Part shown: piece after piece, positions 10,023 through 18,752 of the stretch
How positions within the stretch are numbered: position 1 is the first letter of the stretch
Layout of the letters: each line of letters opens with the position of its first letter
Assembly: GCF_003086295.3 (NCBI RefSeq)
Contig: NC_092048.1
Coordinates: 40,114,425-40,178,424 of the forward strand
DNA: 64,000 nucleotides
DNA from: Arachis hypogaea
Taxonomy: Eukaryota; Streptophyta; Magnoliopsida; Fabales; Fabaceae
Direction of reading: 5' to 3'
The notes under the pieces: generated by a model
Told to the model about the DNA's origin: nothing
What the model saw: only the letters and a program-made list of their open reading frames with translations
Databases searched by the model: none
Made by a program: the position numbers and the translations under genes

Positions 10023-11153
10023 TCAATAACCTTTGCTTTGGGAGGTAGATGCCTCTTTGGTCTGTGGGGTGCTTGGCCCTTCAAGAGATAGCTTCTGGTG
10101 CTTCAGTTCTTTCAGTTCACGCCCTTGCTCATCTTGTTCCCTAAGCAGTTTGCAGAGCATGCTGTTTTGATTGTGTTGTTCTTCCTTCAATTGATCCATA
10201 GCTTCTTGCAACTTGGTGATAGTTGCTTCTAGGCGCCCCCAGTATTCGAATTGAGAAATTTTCGGGAGGAACTCCTGTGCTCTCCTCTTGATGGGGTCGT
10301 CCTGCACTTGTCCTTCCATTGAATTTTCGGTGATTGGTTTCTCAACTGAGATATACTCATCTACTTCCATTTTTATCCCATCATCTTTACATAACAGAGA
10401 GATCAAGCTTGGGTAAGCCAATTTGGCATCTTTGGAGTTCTTGTTTGCAATTTTGTAAAGCTCACAAGAAATCAGCTGATGAACTTCCACTTCTTTTTCC
10501 AGTATAATGCAATGAATCATCACTGCTCTTTTGATGGTGACTTCAGAGCAGTTGCTAGTGGGCAGTATAGAGCGCCCAATAAAGTCCAGCCAGCCTCTGG
10601 CGACTGGTTTGAGATCTCCTCTTTTGAGTTGGTTTGGGACACCCTTTGTGTTGGTTGTCCATTTGGCTCCAGGGAGACATATGTCGTCTAGGATTTTGTC
10701 CAAGCTCTGATTTGGTCTCATCATTCTCCTATTAAAGGAGTCTGGGTCATCTTGCAGTTGAGGCAGCTTGAAGATCTCCCTTATTTTGTCAGGGTGGGTG
10801 TGAACAATATTCCCTCTGACCAGAGTTCGATAGTCATAGAATGCGGTTCCAGCTATTCTCTGCCTGTCTGTCTGCCACAGATTAGAGTAGAATTTCTGCA
10901 CCATATTTCTTCCCACCTTTGTTTCAGGATTAGCTAGGACTTCCCAGCTCCTGTTTCGAATTTGCTCTTGGATCTCCGGATATTCATCTTCTTTCAGATC
11001 GAATTTAACTTCCGGGATCACTGACCTTAGACCCATTATTTTGTAGTAATGGTCTGAATGTTCTTTGGTTAAGAACTTCCCTTGATTCCAAAGTGGTTTT
11101 GGAATATTCTCTTTCTTGCCTCTTGAGTTGGTTTGTTTTTCTTTAGGAGCCAT
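10023..11153 (-). CDS. Element C third ORF, putative plant transposon protein family (376 residues)
   Basis: Open minus-strand frame between integrase and 3' LTR, where Athila-type elements carry an extra, sometimes env-like, ORF. I start it at MAPKEKQTN (ATG at 11151-11153). An upstream in-frame ATG at 11261 would add 36 residues, but E and D also start this ORF at MAPK/MAPS. Residues about 25-250 look like the domain annotated in plants as putative plant transposon protein (KFYSNLW, VRGNIV, RGWLDFIGRSILPTSNCSEVT, AVMIHCI). Residues about 300-360 are a Gln/Glu-rich coiled coil. I see no convincing signal peptide or membrane span after the MAPK start, so an envelope role is not supported by sequence. 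No stops, unlike pol nearby. Function unknown. Confidence 0.75.
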   Translation of the reverse strand: MAPKEKQTNSRGKKENIPKPLWNQGKFLTKEHSDHYYKIMGLRSVIPEVKFDLKEDEYPEIQEQIRNRSWEVLANPETKVGRNMVQKFYSNLWQTDRQRIAGTAFYDYRTLVRGNIVHTHPDKIREIFKLPQLQDDPDSFNRRMMRPNQSLDKILDDICLPGAKWTTNTKGVPNQLKRGDLKPVARGWLDFIGRSILPTSNCSEVTIKRAVMIHCIILEKEVEVHQLISCELYKIANKNSKDAKLAYPSLISLLCKDDGIKMEVDEYISVEKPITENSMEGQVQDDPIKRRAQEFLPKISQFEYWGRLEATITKLQEAMDQLKEEQHNQNSMLCKLLREQDEQGRELKELKHQKLSLEGPSTPQTKEASTSQSKGY

Positions 11154-11261
11154 GATCTTAGTGGGTATTGGCTTAGTGATCACGGATAAACACACTAAAC
11201 TTAGAGGTTTTCTTGTCCTCAAGCAAAAGAAAAGAAAGGAGAGGGATAGAGGGATAGCCAA

Positions 11262-11700
11262 GTTCGAATTGTGGAAGAGAGGGGGAGGCCGAACGAGGAT
11301 TTAAAGGGAAGGGGGTGGGTTTTCGAAAATTTTTGAAAAAGATATGATAGAAGATGTGATTTGGAAAAGATGTAATTTAAAATTGAAAAGATATGAAAGA
11401 TATTTGAAAAAAATAGATTTGTTTTAAAAATATTGTGAAGATTTGAAAAAGATATTGATGAGTTTGAAAAAAAATTGAAAAAGATAGATTTATTTTGAAA
11501 AAGATTTGAGAGGAGGTTGAAGAAAATTGAGAAAGATTTAAATTTAGGATTAAGATATTTAAAAAAAAAATTTTTTCTTTTGGAAAAAGTTTGAAAAATG
11601 AAAGTATGGGAAAATGTTTATTGAAGAAAAATGGATGGAAATATGAAAATTTATGAAAAATCCAAGTTGGGAACAAAAACTTCCTCCCCTCCACAATCCT
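11262..11700 (-). other. Element C spacer upstream of ORF3, pyrimidine-rich in sense
   Basis: About 440 bases dominated on the plus strand by GATTTGAAAAAGAT-like imperfect repeats, that is T/C-rich in the sense strand. It lies between the palindrome array and ORF3 and probably acts as 5' untranslated sequence of ORF3. No gene seen. Confidence 0.6.
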
Positions 11701-11996
11701 GGTGTTAAACGCCCAACTGCTGCTTGTTTTGGGCGTTTAACGCCCATCTGTAGCCTCTTTTGGGCGTTTAACGCCCAGCTGTTGCTTCTGGCTGGCGTTA
11801 AACGCCAGAAATCTTTCATCACTGGGCGTTTTTCTGAACGCCCAGGATGCTGCAAGTATGGCGTTAAACGCCCATAATGGTACCCATTCTGGTGTTTAAC
11901 GCCCAAAAAGGTATCATTACTGGCGTTAAATGCCCAGTAGATGCTTCTTTTGGGCGTTTAACGCCCAATTGTACCCCTTACTGGCATTTTCTTGCC
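11701..11996 (-). repeat. Palindrome array in element C (about ten units, roughly 31-base period)
   Basis: Ten spaced copies of a 14-16 base palindrome such as GGGCGTTTAACGCCC and TGGCGTTAAACGCCA, separated by about 15 bases of the type TGCTGCTTGTTT. Arms are seven to eight bases around a one- to two-base centre. Equivalent arrays lie at 21740-21920 (D) and 43009-43200 (E) in the same place, just after the conserved hairpin. Confidence 0.92.
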
Positions 11997-12143
11997 AGTG
12001 AGCTCCTTCTCCCTGTTTTGTATTCTGAATCCTTCTGTAACCCTGTGAACCTATGCAATTAATTCTTTACCTTGAAGATTATTTATATTAAACTTGTATA
12101 CTTAAAAATAAATAAATGAATAAATAAAAAGCTTTGCTAATGG

Positions 12144-12173
12144 CTGGGTTGCCTCCCAGCAAGCGCTTCTTTA
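12144..12173 (-). promoter_or_regulatory. Conserved post-stop hairpin, element C
   Basis: In sense: AAAGAAGCGCTT, then GCTGGG-AGGCAA-CCCAGC, a perfect six-pair stem with loop AGGCAA. It starts 29 bases after the pol stop (12202-12204). The same structure with compensating stem changes is at 22052-22082, 34600-34629 and 42843-42872. Confidence 0.8.
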
Positions 12174-12201
12174 TTGTCGTTAGCTGGACCTTGCTGAGCT
12201 T

Positions 12202-14092
12202 TTAATCTAGCCTCAGCCTTGAGCACTCTTGCTCAACATTGCCTTCAAGATAATGCTTGATTCTCTGTCCATTAACAATGAACTTCTTATTAGAATCAAT
12301 GTCTTGAAGCTCCACATAGCCATATGGTGACACACTTGTAATCACATATGGTCCCCTCCACCGGGATTTCAGTTTCCCAGGGAATAGCCTGAGCCTAGAG
12401 TTAAATAGCAGAACCTTCTGTCCTGTTTAAAAGACTCTAGATGACAGCTTTCTGTCATGCTACTTTTTTACTTTCTCTTTGTAAAGCTTGGCATTTTTGA
12501 AAGCAGTGAGTCTGAATTCCTCTAGCTCATTCAGCTGGAGCAATATTTTTTCTCTAGCTAATTTGGCATCAAAGTTTAGGAATCTTGTTGCCCAGTAGGT
12601 CTTATGCTTCAGTTCCACGGGCAGATGGCAGGCCTTACCATACACAAGCTGGTATGGAGAGGTCCCTATAGGAGTCTTGAATGCTGTTCTGTAAGCCCAC
12701 AGAGCATCATCCAAGCTTCTCGCCCAATCCTGTCTACGGGTACTTACAGTCCGTTCCAGGATTTTTTTAGTTCTCTATTAGAGACTTCAGCTTGCCCGTT
12801 TATCTGTGGATGATATGGAGTTGCCACCTTGTGACTAATTCCATACCGGACCATAGCAGAGTAAAGCTGTTTGTTGCAGAAGTGAGTGCCCCCATCACTA
12901 ATTAGTGCTCTAGGGACACCAAACCTGCTGAAGATATATTTCTGGAGGAACTTCAGCACTGTCTTAGTATCATTAGTGGGTGTGGCAATGGCTCTACCCA
13001 TTTGGATACATAGTCGACTGCCACCAGAATATAAGTGTTTGAGTATGATGGTGGGAAAGGCCCCATGAAGTCAATACCCCATACATCAAATAACTCAATC
13101 TCCAAAATTCCTTGTTGAGGCATGGTGTAACCATGAGGCAGATTACCAGATCTCTGGCAACTGTCACAGTTACGTACAAACTCTCGGGAATATCTATAGA
13201 GGATAGGCCAGTAGAAGCCACATTGGAGGATCTTGGTGGCTGTTCGCTCACCCCCGAAATGGCCTCCATATTGTGACCCATGGCAATGCCATAAGATCTT
13301 CTGTGCTCCCTCTCTAGGCACACACCTATGGATTATTCCATCTGCACATCTCTTAAAGAGATAGGGTTCATCCCACAAGTAGTACTTTGCATCAGTAATT
13401 AATTTTTCTTTTGTTGCCTGCTGTACTCCTTGGGTATGAACCTTGCAGCTTTGTAGTTTGCAATGTCTTCAAACCATGGTGTTTTCTGAATGGCGAACAA
13501 ATGCTCATCTAGAAAGGTTTCAGAGATCTCAATAGAGGGAAAGGACGCCCCTTCTACTGGTTCTATCCGGGACAGATGATCAGCCACTTGGTTTTCTGTC
13601 CCTTTTCTGTCTCTTATTTCTATATCAAAATCTTGCAGAAGCAACACCCATCTTATGAGCCTGGGTTTTGAATCCTACTTTGTAAGTAAATATTTAAAAG
13701 CAGCATGGTCAATGTACACAATCACTTTTGATCCTACTAAGTATGATCTAAACTTGTCAATGGCATAAACCACTGCAAGCAATTCTTTTTCTGTGGTTGT
13801 GTAATTTTTCTGGGCATCATTTAAAACACGGCTAGCATAATAAATGACATGCAGAAGCTTGTCATGCCTCTGCCCCAATACTGCACCAATGGCATGGTCA
13901 CTGGCATCACACATTAGTTCGAATGGTAATGTCCATTCTGTTGCAGAAATAACTGGTGCTGTGACCAGCTTAGCTTTCAGAGTTTCAAATGCTTGCAGAC
14001 ACTCTGTGTCAAACACAAATGGCATGTCAGCAGCTAGTAGGTTGCTCAGAAGTTTTGCAATTTTTGAAAAATCCTTTATAAACCTCCTATAG
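12202..14092 (-). pseudogene. Element C RNase H and integrase, broken
   Basis: RNase H at 13675-14025 shows [21 protein letters not shown] and YIDHAA. An in-frame TAG follows LLTK near 13678, then the frame continues to 13399. Integrase starts with its zinc-binding HHCC region ([14 protein letters not shown] ... NCDSCQ, 13140-13290) and first Asp ([13 protein letters not shown]). A frameshift near 12990 leads to SDGGTHFCNK (second Asp) and [10 protein letters not shown] (Glu present). Another shift near 12735 leads to the C-terminus, ending with SRWRGPYVITSVSPYG and a TAA at 12202-12204. All three catalytic acids are recognisable but in different frames. Confidence 0.9.
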
Positions 14093-15869
14093 AATTCTGC
14101 ATGCCCCAGAAAGCTTCTGATTGCCTTAACATTGGCAGGTGGTGGTAAATCTTGTGCCCAAGGACAATCCCTTCAGTCACCATAAAGTGACATTTTTGCC
14201 AGTTTAAAACCAGGTTAGTCTCTTGGCATCTTTTCAGAACTAGTGTCAGGTGATCAAGACAGGAGCTGAATGAGTCTCCATATACTGAGAAGTCATCCAT
14301 GAAGACTTCCAGAAAATTTTCCACCATATCAGAGAAAATAGAGAGCATGCATTTCTGAAAGGTTGCAGGTGCATTACACAGCCTAAATGGCATCCTTCTG
14401 TAGGCAAATACTCCAGATGGGCATGCGAATGCTTTTTTCTCTTGATCTTGGGGATCTACTGCAATTTGGTTGTAGCCTGAATAGCCATCCAAAAAGCAGT
14501 AATAATCATGACCTGCTAGTCTTTCTAGCATCTGGTCTATGAATGGTAAAGGAAAATGATCCTTTCTGGTGGCTGTATTGAGCCTTCTGTAGTCAATACA
14601 CATGCGCCACCCTGTAACTGTTCTTGTAGGAACCATTTCATTTTTTTCATTATGAACCATTGTCATGCCTCCCTTTTTGGGGACAACTTGGCCAGGGTTC
14701 ACCCAGGGGCTATCAGAAATAGGATAAATAATCCCAGCCTCCAGTAACTTGGTGACCTCTTTCTGCACCACTTCCTTCATGGCTGGATTTAGCCGCCTCT
14801 GTGGTTGAACCACTGGCTTAGCATCGTCCTCCAATAGGATCTTGTGCATGCATCTTGCTGGGCTGATGCCCTTAAGATCACTTATGGACCACCCAAGAGC
14901 TATCTTGTGTGTCCTTAGCACCTGAAGTAGCGCTTCCTCTTCCAGGGGATTTAAAGCAGAGCTTATGATCACCGGAAAAGTGTCACCTTCTCCCAGAAAT
15001 GTATATTTCAGGGATGGTGGTAATGGTTTGAGCTCGGGTTTGGGAGGTTTTTCTTCTTCCTGAGGAAGTTTCAGAGGTTCTTTCAATTCCTCTGAATCCT
15101 CCAGATCAGGCTGAACATCTTTAAAGATGTCTTCCAGCTCTGATTCGAGACTCTCAGCCATGTTGATCTCCTCTACCAAAGAGTCAATAAGATCAACTTT
15201 CATGCAGTCTTTTGGTGTGTCTGGATGCTGCATGGCTTTGACAGCATTCAACTTAAACTCATCCTCATTGACTCTCAGGGTCACTTTCCCCTTTTGGACA
15301 TCAATGAGAGTTCGTCCAGTTGCTAGGAAAGGTCTTCCTAGAATGAGAGTAGCACTCTTGTGCTCCTCCATTTCCAGCACTACAAAGTCAGTGGGAAAGG
15401 CGAATGGCCCAACCCTGACAATCATGTCCTCAATCACGCCTGATGGGTATTTAATGGAGCCATCAGCAAGTTGGAAACATATCCGGGTTGGTTTGACTTC
15501 TTCAGTTAAACCAAGCTTTCTGATAGTGGATGCAGGTATTAGGTTGATGCTTGCCCCAAGATCACATAAAGCTGTCTTGGTGCAATTATCCTCTAATATG
15601 CATGGTATCATAAAGCTCCCGGGATCTTTAAGCTTTTCTGGAAAGCTTTTCAGAATGACTGCACTGCATTCTTCAGTGAGGAGAACTCTTTCAGTTTCTC
15701 TCCAATCCTTCTTATGACTCAAGATCTCTTTCATGAACTTGGCATAAGAGGGTATTTGCTCAAGTGCCTTTACAAACAGAATTTTTATTTCAAGAGTCCT
15801 GAGATAGTCTGCAAAGTGGACAAATTGCTTATCCTGCTCCTCTTGGCGAAGTTTTTGAGGATAAGGCAT
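14076..15869 (-). CDS. pol: Element C protease and reverse transcriptase (597 residues, frameshifted at C-end)
   Basis: Long open minus-strand frame. Residues about 1-185 are the aspartic protease region with LCDLGASINL (catalytic Asp) and LILGRPFLATG. Residues about 185-300 are an acidic linker. Residues about 310-560 are reverse transcriptase with CMHKILLEDD, WRMCIDYRRLN, FLDGYSGYNQ and catalytic FMDDFSVYG. One conserved position is altered: MPFRLCNAP instead of MPFG. After VLGHKI, 51 bases (17 codons) present in D are missing, and a shift follows, giving an abnormal end. Start taken at MPYPQKLRQ, which in relatives is internal to the gag-pol polyprotein, so the true start is probably the gag ATG. 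Confidence 0.85.
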   Translation of the reverse strand: MPYPQKLRQEEQDKQFVHFADYLRTLEIKILFVKALEQIPSYAKFMKEILSHKKDWRETERVLLTEECSAVILKSFPEKLKDPGSFMIPCILEDNCTKTALCDLGASINLIPASTIRKLGLTEEVKPTRICFQLADGSIKYPSGVIEDMIVRVGPFAFPTDFVVLEMEEHKSATLILGRPFLATGRTLIDVQKGKVTLRVNEDEFKLNAVKAMQHPDTPKDCMKVDLIDSLVEEINMAESLESELEDIFKDVQPDLEDSEELKEPLKLPQEEEKPPKPELKPLPPSLKYTFLGEGDTFPVIISSALNPLEEEALLQVLRTHKIALGWSISDLKGISPARCMHKILLEDDAKPVVQPQRRLNPAMKEVVQKEVTKLLEAGIIYPISDSPWVNPGQVVPKKGGMTMVHNEKNEMVPTRTVTGWRMCIDYRRLNTATRKDHFPLPFIDQMLERLAGHDYYCFLDGYSGYNQIAVDPQDQEKKAFACPSGVFAYRRMPFRLCNAPATFQKCMLSIFSDMVENFLEVFMDDFSVYGDSFSSCLDHLTLVLKRCQETNLVLNWQKCHFMVTEGIVLGHKIYHHLPMLRQSEAFWGMQNSIGGL

Positions 15870-15954
15870 CTTGGCTTTGTATTCCTCAACCTTGGTTGCT
15901 GCAGGTTTATTTCCTATAGAGGTGGTTGGAGAAGCCTTTTTAGAGGGGTTGTCA

Positions 15955-16200
15955 TCAGCACTTGTGTGTTTGATCCCTCACTGGCGTTTGAATGCCAGGG
16001 TTAGAAGCTTGATTGGCGTTGGACGCCAACTTCTTACCTGTTTCTGCCATTTGAACGCCAGAACTGAGCTTCCATTGGGCGTTTGACGCCAGCTTCTTGC
16101 CTATTTCTGGCGTTTGAACGCCAGAACTGTGTGTGGGTTGGGCGTTTAACGCCAACTTTGCATCCTTTTTTGGCGTTTGAACGCCAGAATTATTCCTCTC
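15955..16200 (-). repeat. In-frame palindrome array in element C gag C-terminus
   Basis: About seven GGCGTTTGAACGCC-type palindromes at 30-31 base spacing lie inside the gag reading frame. They encode blocks like SGVQTP and KLASNAQ. The same palindrome occurs outside coding sequence at 11701-11996 and in the LTR. D has three such units at 25940-26032. Confidence 0.9.
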
Positions 16201-17214
16201 TGGGCTCTTACTGTCCTCAGAGGGATTTTGGGTAACATTCTGCTCATCCTCTGTCAGTTGTTCTTTTCTTGGCTTTTTGCTGCTTTGAAGTGAGGTATTT
16301 AATATTTTCCCATTTCTTAATTGAACTGCCGGGCACTCTTCTGTTATCTGCTTTGATAACTGCTGTTTTGTCTGATTCAATTGTGCTTCCATATTTTTAT
16401 TAGCATTTTTAGTGTTTTGTAGCATCTCCTTGAATTCTGCTAGCTGTTTTGTTAGAAAACACAATTGTTGATTGAATTCAGCAGCTTGTTCTGGAGGGCC
16501 AAGTTCAGTAGACACTGCTTTGGCTTCTTCTTTTATGGAGGACCCACTACTTATGTACAGATGCTGATTTCTAGCAGCTATATCAATAAGCTCTTGAGCC
16601 TCTTCAATAGTTTTTCTCATGTGTATAGATCCACCAGCTGAGTGGTCTAGAGATATCTGAGCTCTTTCTGTAAGCCCATAGTAGAAGATGTCTAATTGCA
16701 CCCACTCTGAAAACATTTCAGATGGGAATTTCCTTAGCATCCCTCTGTACCTCTCCCAGGCATTAAAAAGGGATTCATCATCCTCTTGTTTAAAGCCTTG
16801 GATGTCCAGCCTTAGCTATGTCATCCTTTTTGGAGGAAAATATTGATTCAGAAATTTGTCTGATAACTGTTTCCATGTTCTTATGCTTGCTGTGGGTTAG
16901 TTATTTAACCACCTTTTTGCTTGATCTTTTACAGCAAACAGAAACAGTAATAGCCTGTATACATCCTGATCTACCTCCTTGTCATGTACTGTGTCAGCAA
17001 TTTGCAAGAATTATGCCAGAAACTCAGTAGGTTCTTCCTATAGAAGACCGGAATACTGGCAGTTTTGTTGCACCATGACAATGAGCCGAGGATTTAGCTC
17101 AAAACTGCCTGCTTTGATGGGAGGTATACAGATACTACTCCCATATGCAGCAGTAGTGGGATTAGCATATGATCCCAGAGTCTTTCTGGACTGTTCATTT
17201 CTACTTAGATCCAT
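15955..17214 (-). pseudogene. Element C Gag, four nonsense codons in N-terminal half
   Basis: Starts MDLSRNEQS (ATG at 17212-17214). The Gag domain runs through KASSFELNP-like and YFPPKRMT sequence to SAGGSIHMRKTIEEAQELIDIAARNQHLY. Then comes a Gln/Lys-rich coiled coil, then the palindrome-encoded repeats. Reading the N-terminal half in frame gives four stops (TAG, TAA, TAA, TAG). Each falls where the intact relative (27030-26335) has Gln, so all are CAR to TAR changes. Downstream of 16740 the frame is open to 15955. No zinc knuckle visible. Confidence 0.88.
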
Positions 17215-18258
17215 TATGGATAAAATGGAATTGATATGAATTGCAAAGAAAATATATTTTTGTTTTTATTTTATTTAAGTAGGACAAACCAAATTATTAA
17301 GATAAATAAAAATAATAAGATAAAATAAAATAAAATATTTAGCAATTAAAATATAAATTTCGAAAACCAAGAGAAAAATAAATTTGAAAATAAAAATAAT
17401 TGCTTAATTGAGAAGATTTGAAAAACTTTGGATATGATTTTTTGAAAAAGATTTTGAATTTTGAAAAGATTTGATTTTTAAAATAAAGAGAAAAGATATT
17501 TTTGAATTTAATGAGGAAAGAGAAAAATAATAGAATGACACAAGACTTAAAATTTTTAGATCTAATGCTCCTTGTTTTTCGAAAGTTTTGGAGGGAAAAC
17601 ATCAAGGAACGCCAAACTTAAAGATTTTAAGATCGAAACACAAAGAAGCCTCAAGAACACTTTGAAGACTCACAAGAACATAAAAAGAACACCAAACTTA
17701 AAACTTTTAGAAAACTAAAAATAAGTTTTCGAAAATAAATAAAAAAATTACAAGAGAACACCAAACTTAAAAGTTTGACATGAGATTTAATCAAAGAAAA
17801 ATTATTTTTGAAAAAATTTTAAAAGAAAGATTCCCAATTACCAAGAACATAAGCACACCACTCTAGCCAATTGAGCTATAAATTTAAAGTGTTTTAATAA
17901 AGGTATTTAATGTATAAATTTTTTTTTTGAAAACTGATAGGTTGAAAACGTACAAGAAAAGACACAGGATAGGAGAAACTAAAGATCAAACAAGAAAAAT
18001 AGCAAGAACAACTTGAAGATCAAGAAAGAACAATGAACACAAATTCAAAAATTTAGAGGAAAATAAAAACATACAATTGACACCAAACTTAAAATATGAA
18101 ACTAAACTCAAATAGAAAAACTCTAAAGATTGATAAAGAAAAATAATAAATTTTTTTTTGAAAATTTTTGAAACGAAAATAAAAGACTCTGAACCAAAAG
18201 ACAAAATTTTCCTAATCTAAGCAACAAGATGAACCGTCAGTTGTTCAAACTCGAACAA
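17215..18258 (-). other. Element C leader (primer site to gag), AT-rich
   Basis: About 1.04 kb of noncoding leader, A/T-rich, with at least four copies of the motif ACACCAAACTTAAA (17610, 17690, 17759, 18080), that is TTTAAGTTTGGTGT in sense. Similar leaders are at 27031-28476 (B) and 38468-40477 (E). No ORF of interest. Confidence 0.8.
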
Positions 18259-18276
18259 TCCCCGGCAACGGCGCCA
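18259..18276 (-). promoter_or_regulatory. Element C primer-binding site
   Basis: TCCCCGGCAACGGCGCCA on the plus strand, that is TGGCGCCGTTGCCGGGGA in sense, six bases from the LTR. It is a full complement to the 3' end of plant tRNA-Asp as I recall it. Confidence 0.88.
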
Positions 18277-18282
18277 AAAACT

Positions 18283-18752
18283 TGGTGCACGAATTGTAAA
18301 TCACACTTTTCACAACTCGTACCACTAACCAGCAAGTGCACTGGGTCGTCCAAGTAATACCTTACGTGAGTAAGGGTCGATCACACGGAGATTGTCGGCT
18401 TGAAGCAAGCTATGGCTATTTTGTAATTCTTAGTCAGGAAATCAATGATAAGAGTGATTATATTTATGAAGAGTAAATAGCATAAAATAAATAATACTTG
18501 TTGTGCAGTAATGGAGAACAGATTGAGGATTTGGAGATGCTCTATCTTTCGAATCTCAGCTTTCCTACTGTCTTCTTCTTCACGCACGCAAGGCTCCGTC
18601 CATGGCAAGCTGTATGTTGGTGGATCACCGTTGTCAATGGCTACCATCCGTCCTCTCAGTGAAAATGGTCCAAATGCGCTGTCACCGCACGGCTAATCAT
18701 CTGTCGGTTCTCACTCATGTTGGAATAGGATCCATTGATCCTTTTGCGTCTG
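18283..18752 (-). repeat. Element C 5' LTR, truncated to 470 bases
   Basis: Matches the first 470 plus-strand bases of the C 3' LTR, from TGGTGCACGAATTG to CTTTTGCGTCTG, and then meets a fresh LTR start at 18753. The last five bases GTCTG would be one half of the target repeat for D. Confidence 0.9.

Larger units (their letters stand above)
7237..18752 (-). mobile_element. Element C: Athila-type retrotransposon inserted in B, 5' LTR truncated
   Basis: Minus-strand element with complete 3' LTR (7237-8823), interior 8824-18282 and only the first 470 bases of its 5' LTR (18283-18752), where the LTR of D begins. The two C LTRs resemble each other more than either resembles D (for example GGATTTGGAGATG and AGGCTCCGTCC shared). 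The interior holds the fullest set of genes here: gag, protease, reverse transcriptase, RNase H, integrase and an open third ORF. Gag and integrase are broken. Target repeat on the left may be GACCA. The right copy is not visible, in keeping with later deletion. Confidence 0.82.

Noticed and set aside
10023..11261. Calling the third ORF of C an envelope gene with a signal peptide from the upstream ATG
   Set aside because: The hydrophobic N-terminus appears only if the upstream ATG at 11261 is used; D and E start at MAPK, and no transmembrane segment is visible further on.
11701..11996. Evenly spaced palindromic repeats that look like a CRISPR array
   Set aside because: The window is plant nuclear DNA, the repeats vary, spacers are near-identical rather than unique, no cas genes are present, and the same units occur in LTRs and in gag.
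15127..15717. Plus-strand frame of 196 residues
   Set aside because: Antisense shadow of the C protease; stays open because of codon composition of the opposite strand.
18283..18752. Tandem LTR duplication by simple slippage
   Set aside because: The second LTR differs from the first at many sites, so it is a different element rather than a duplicate.
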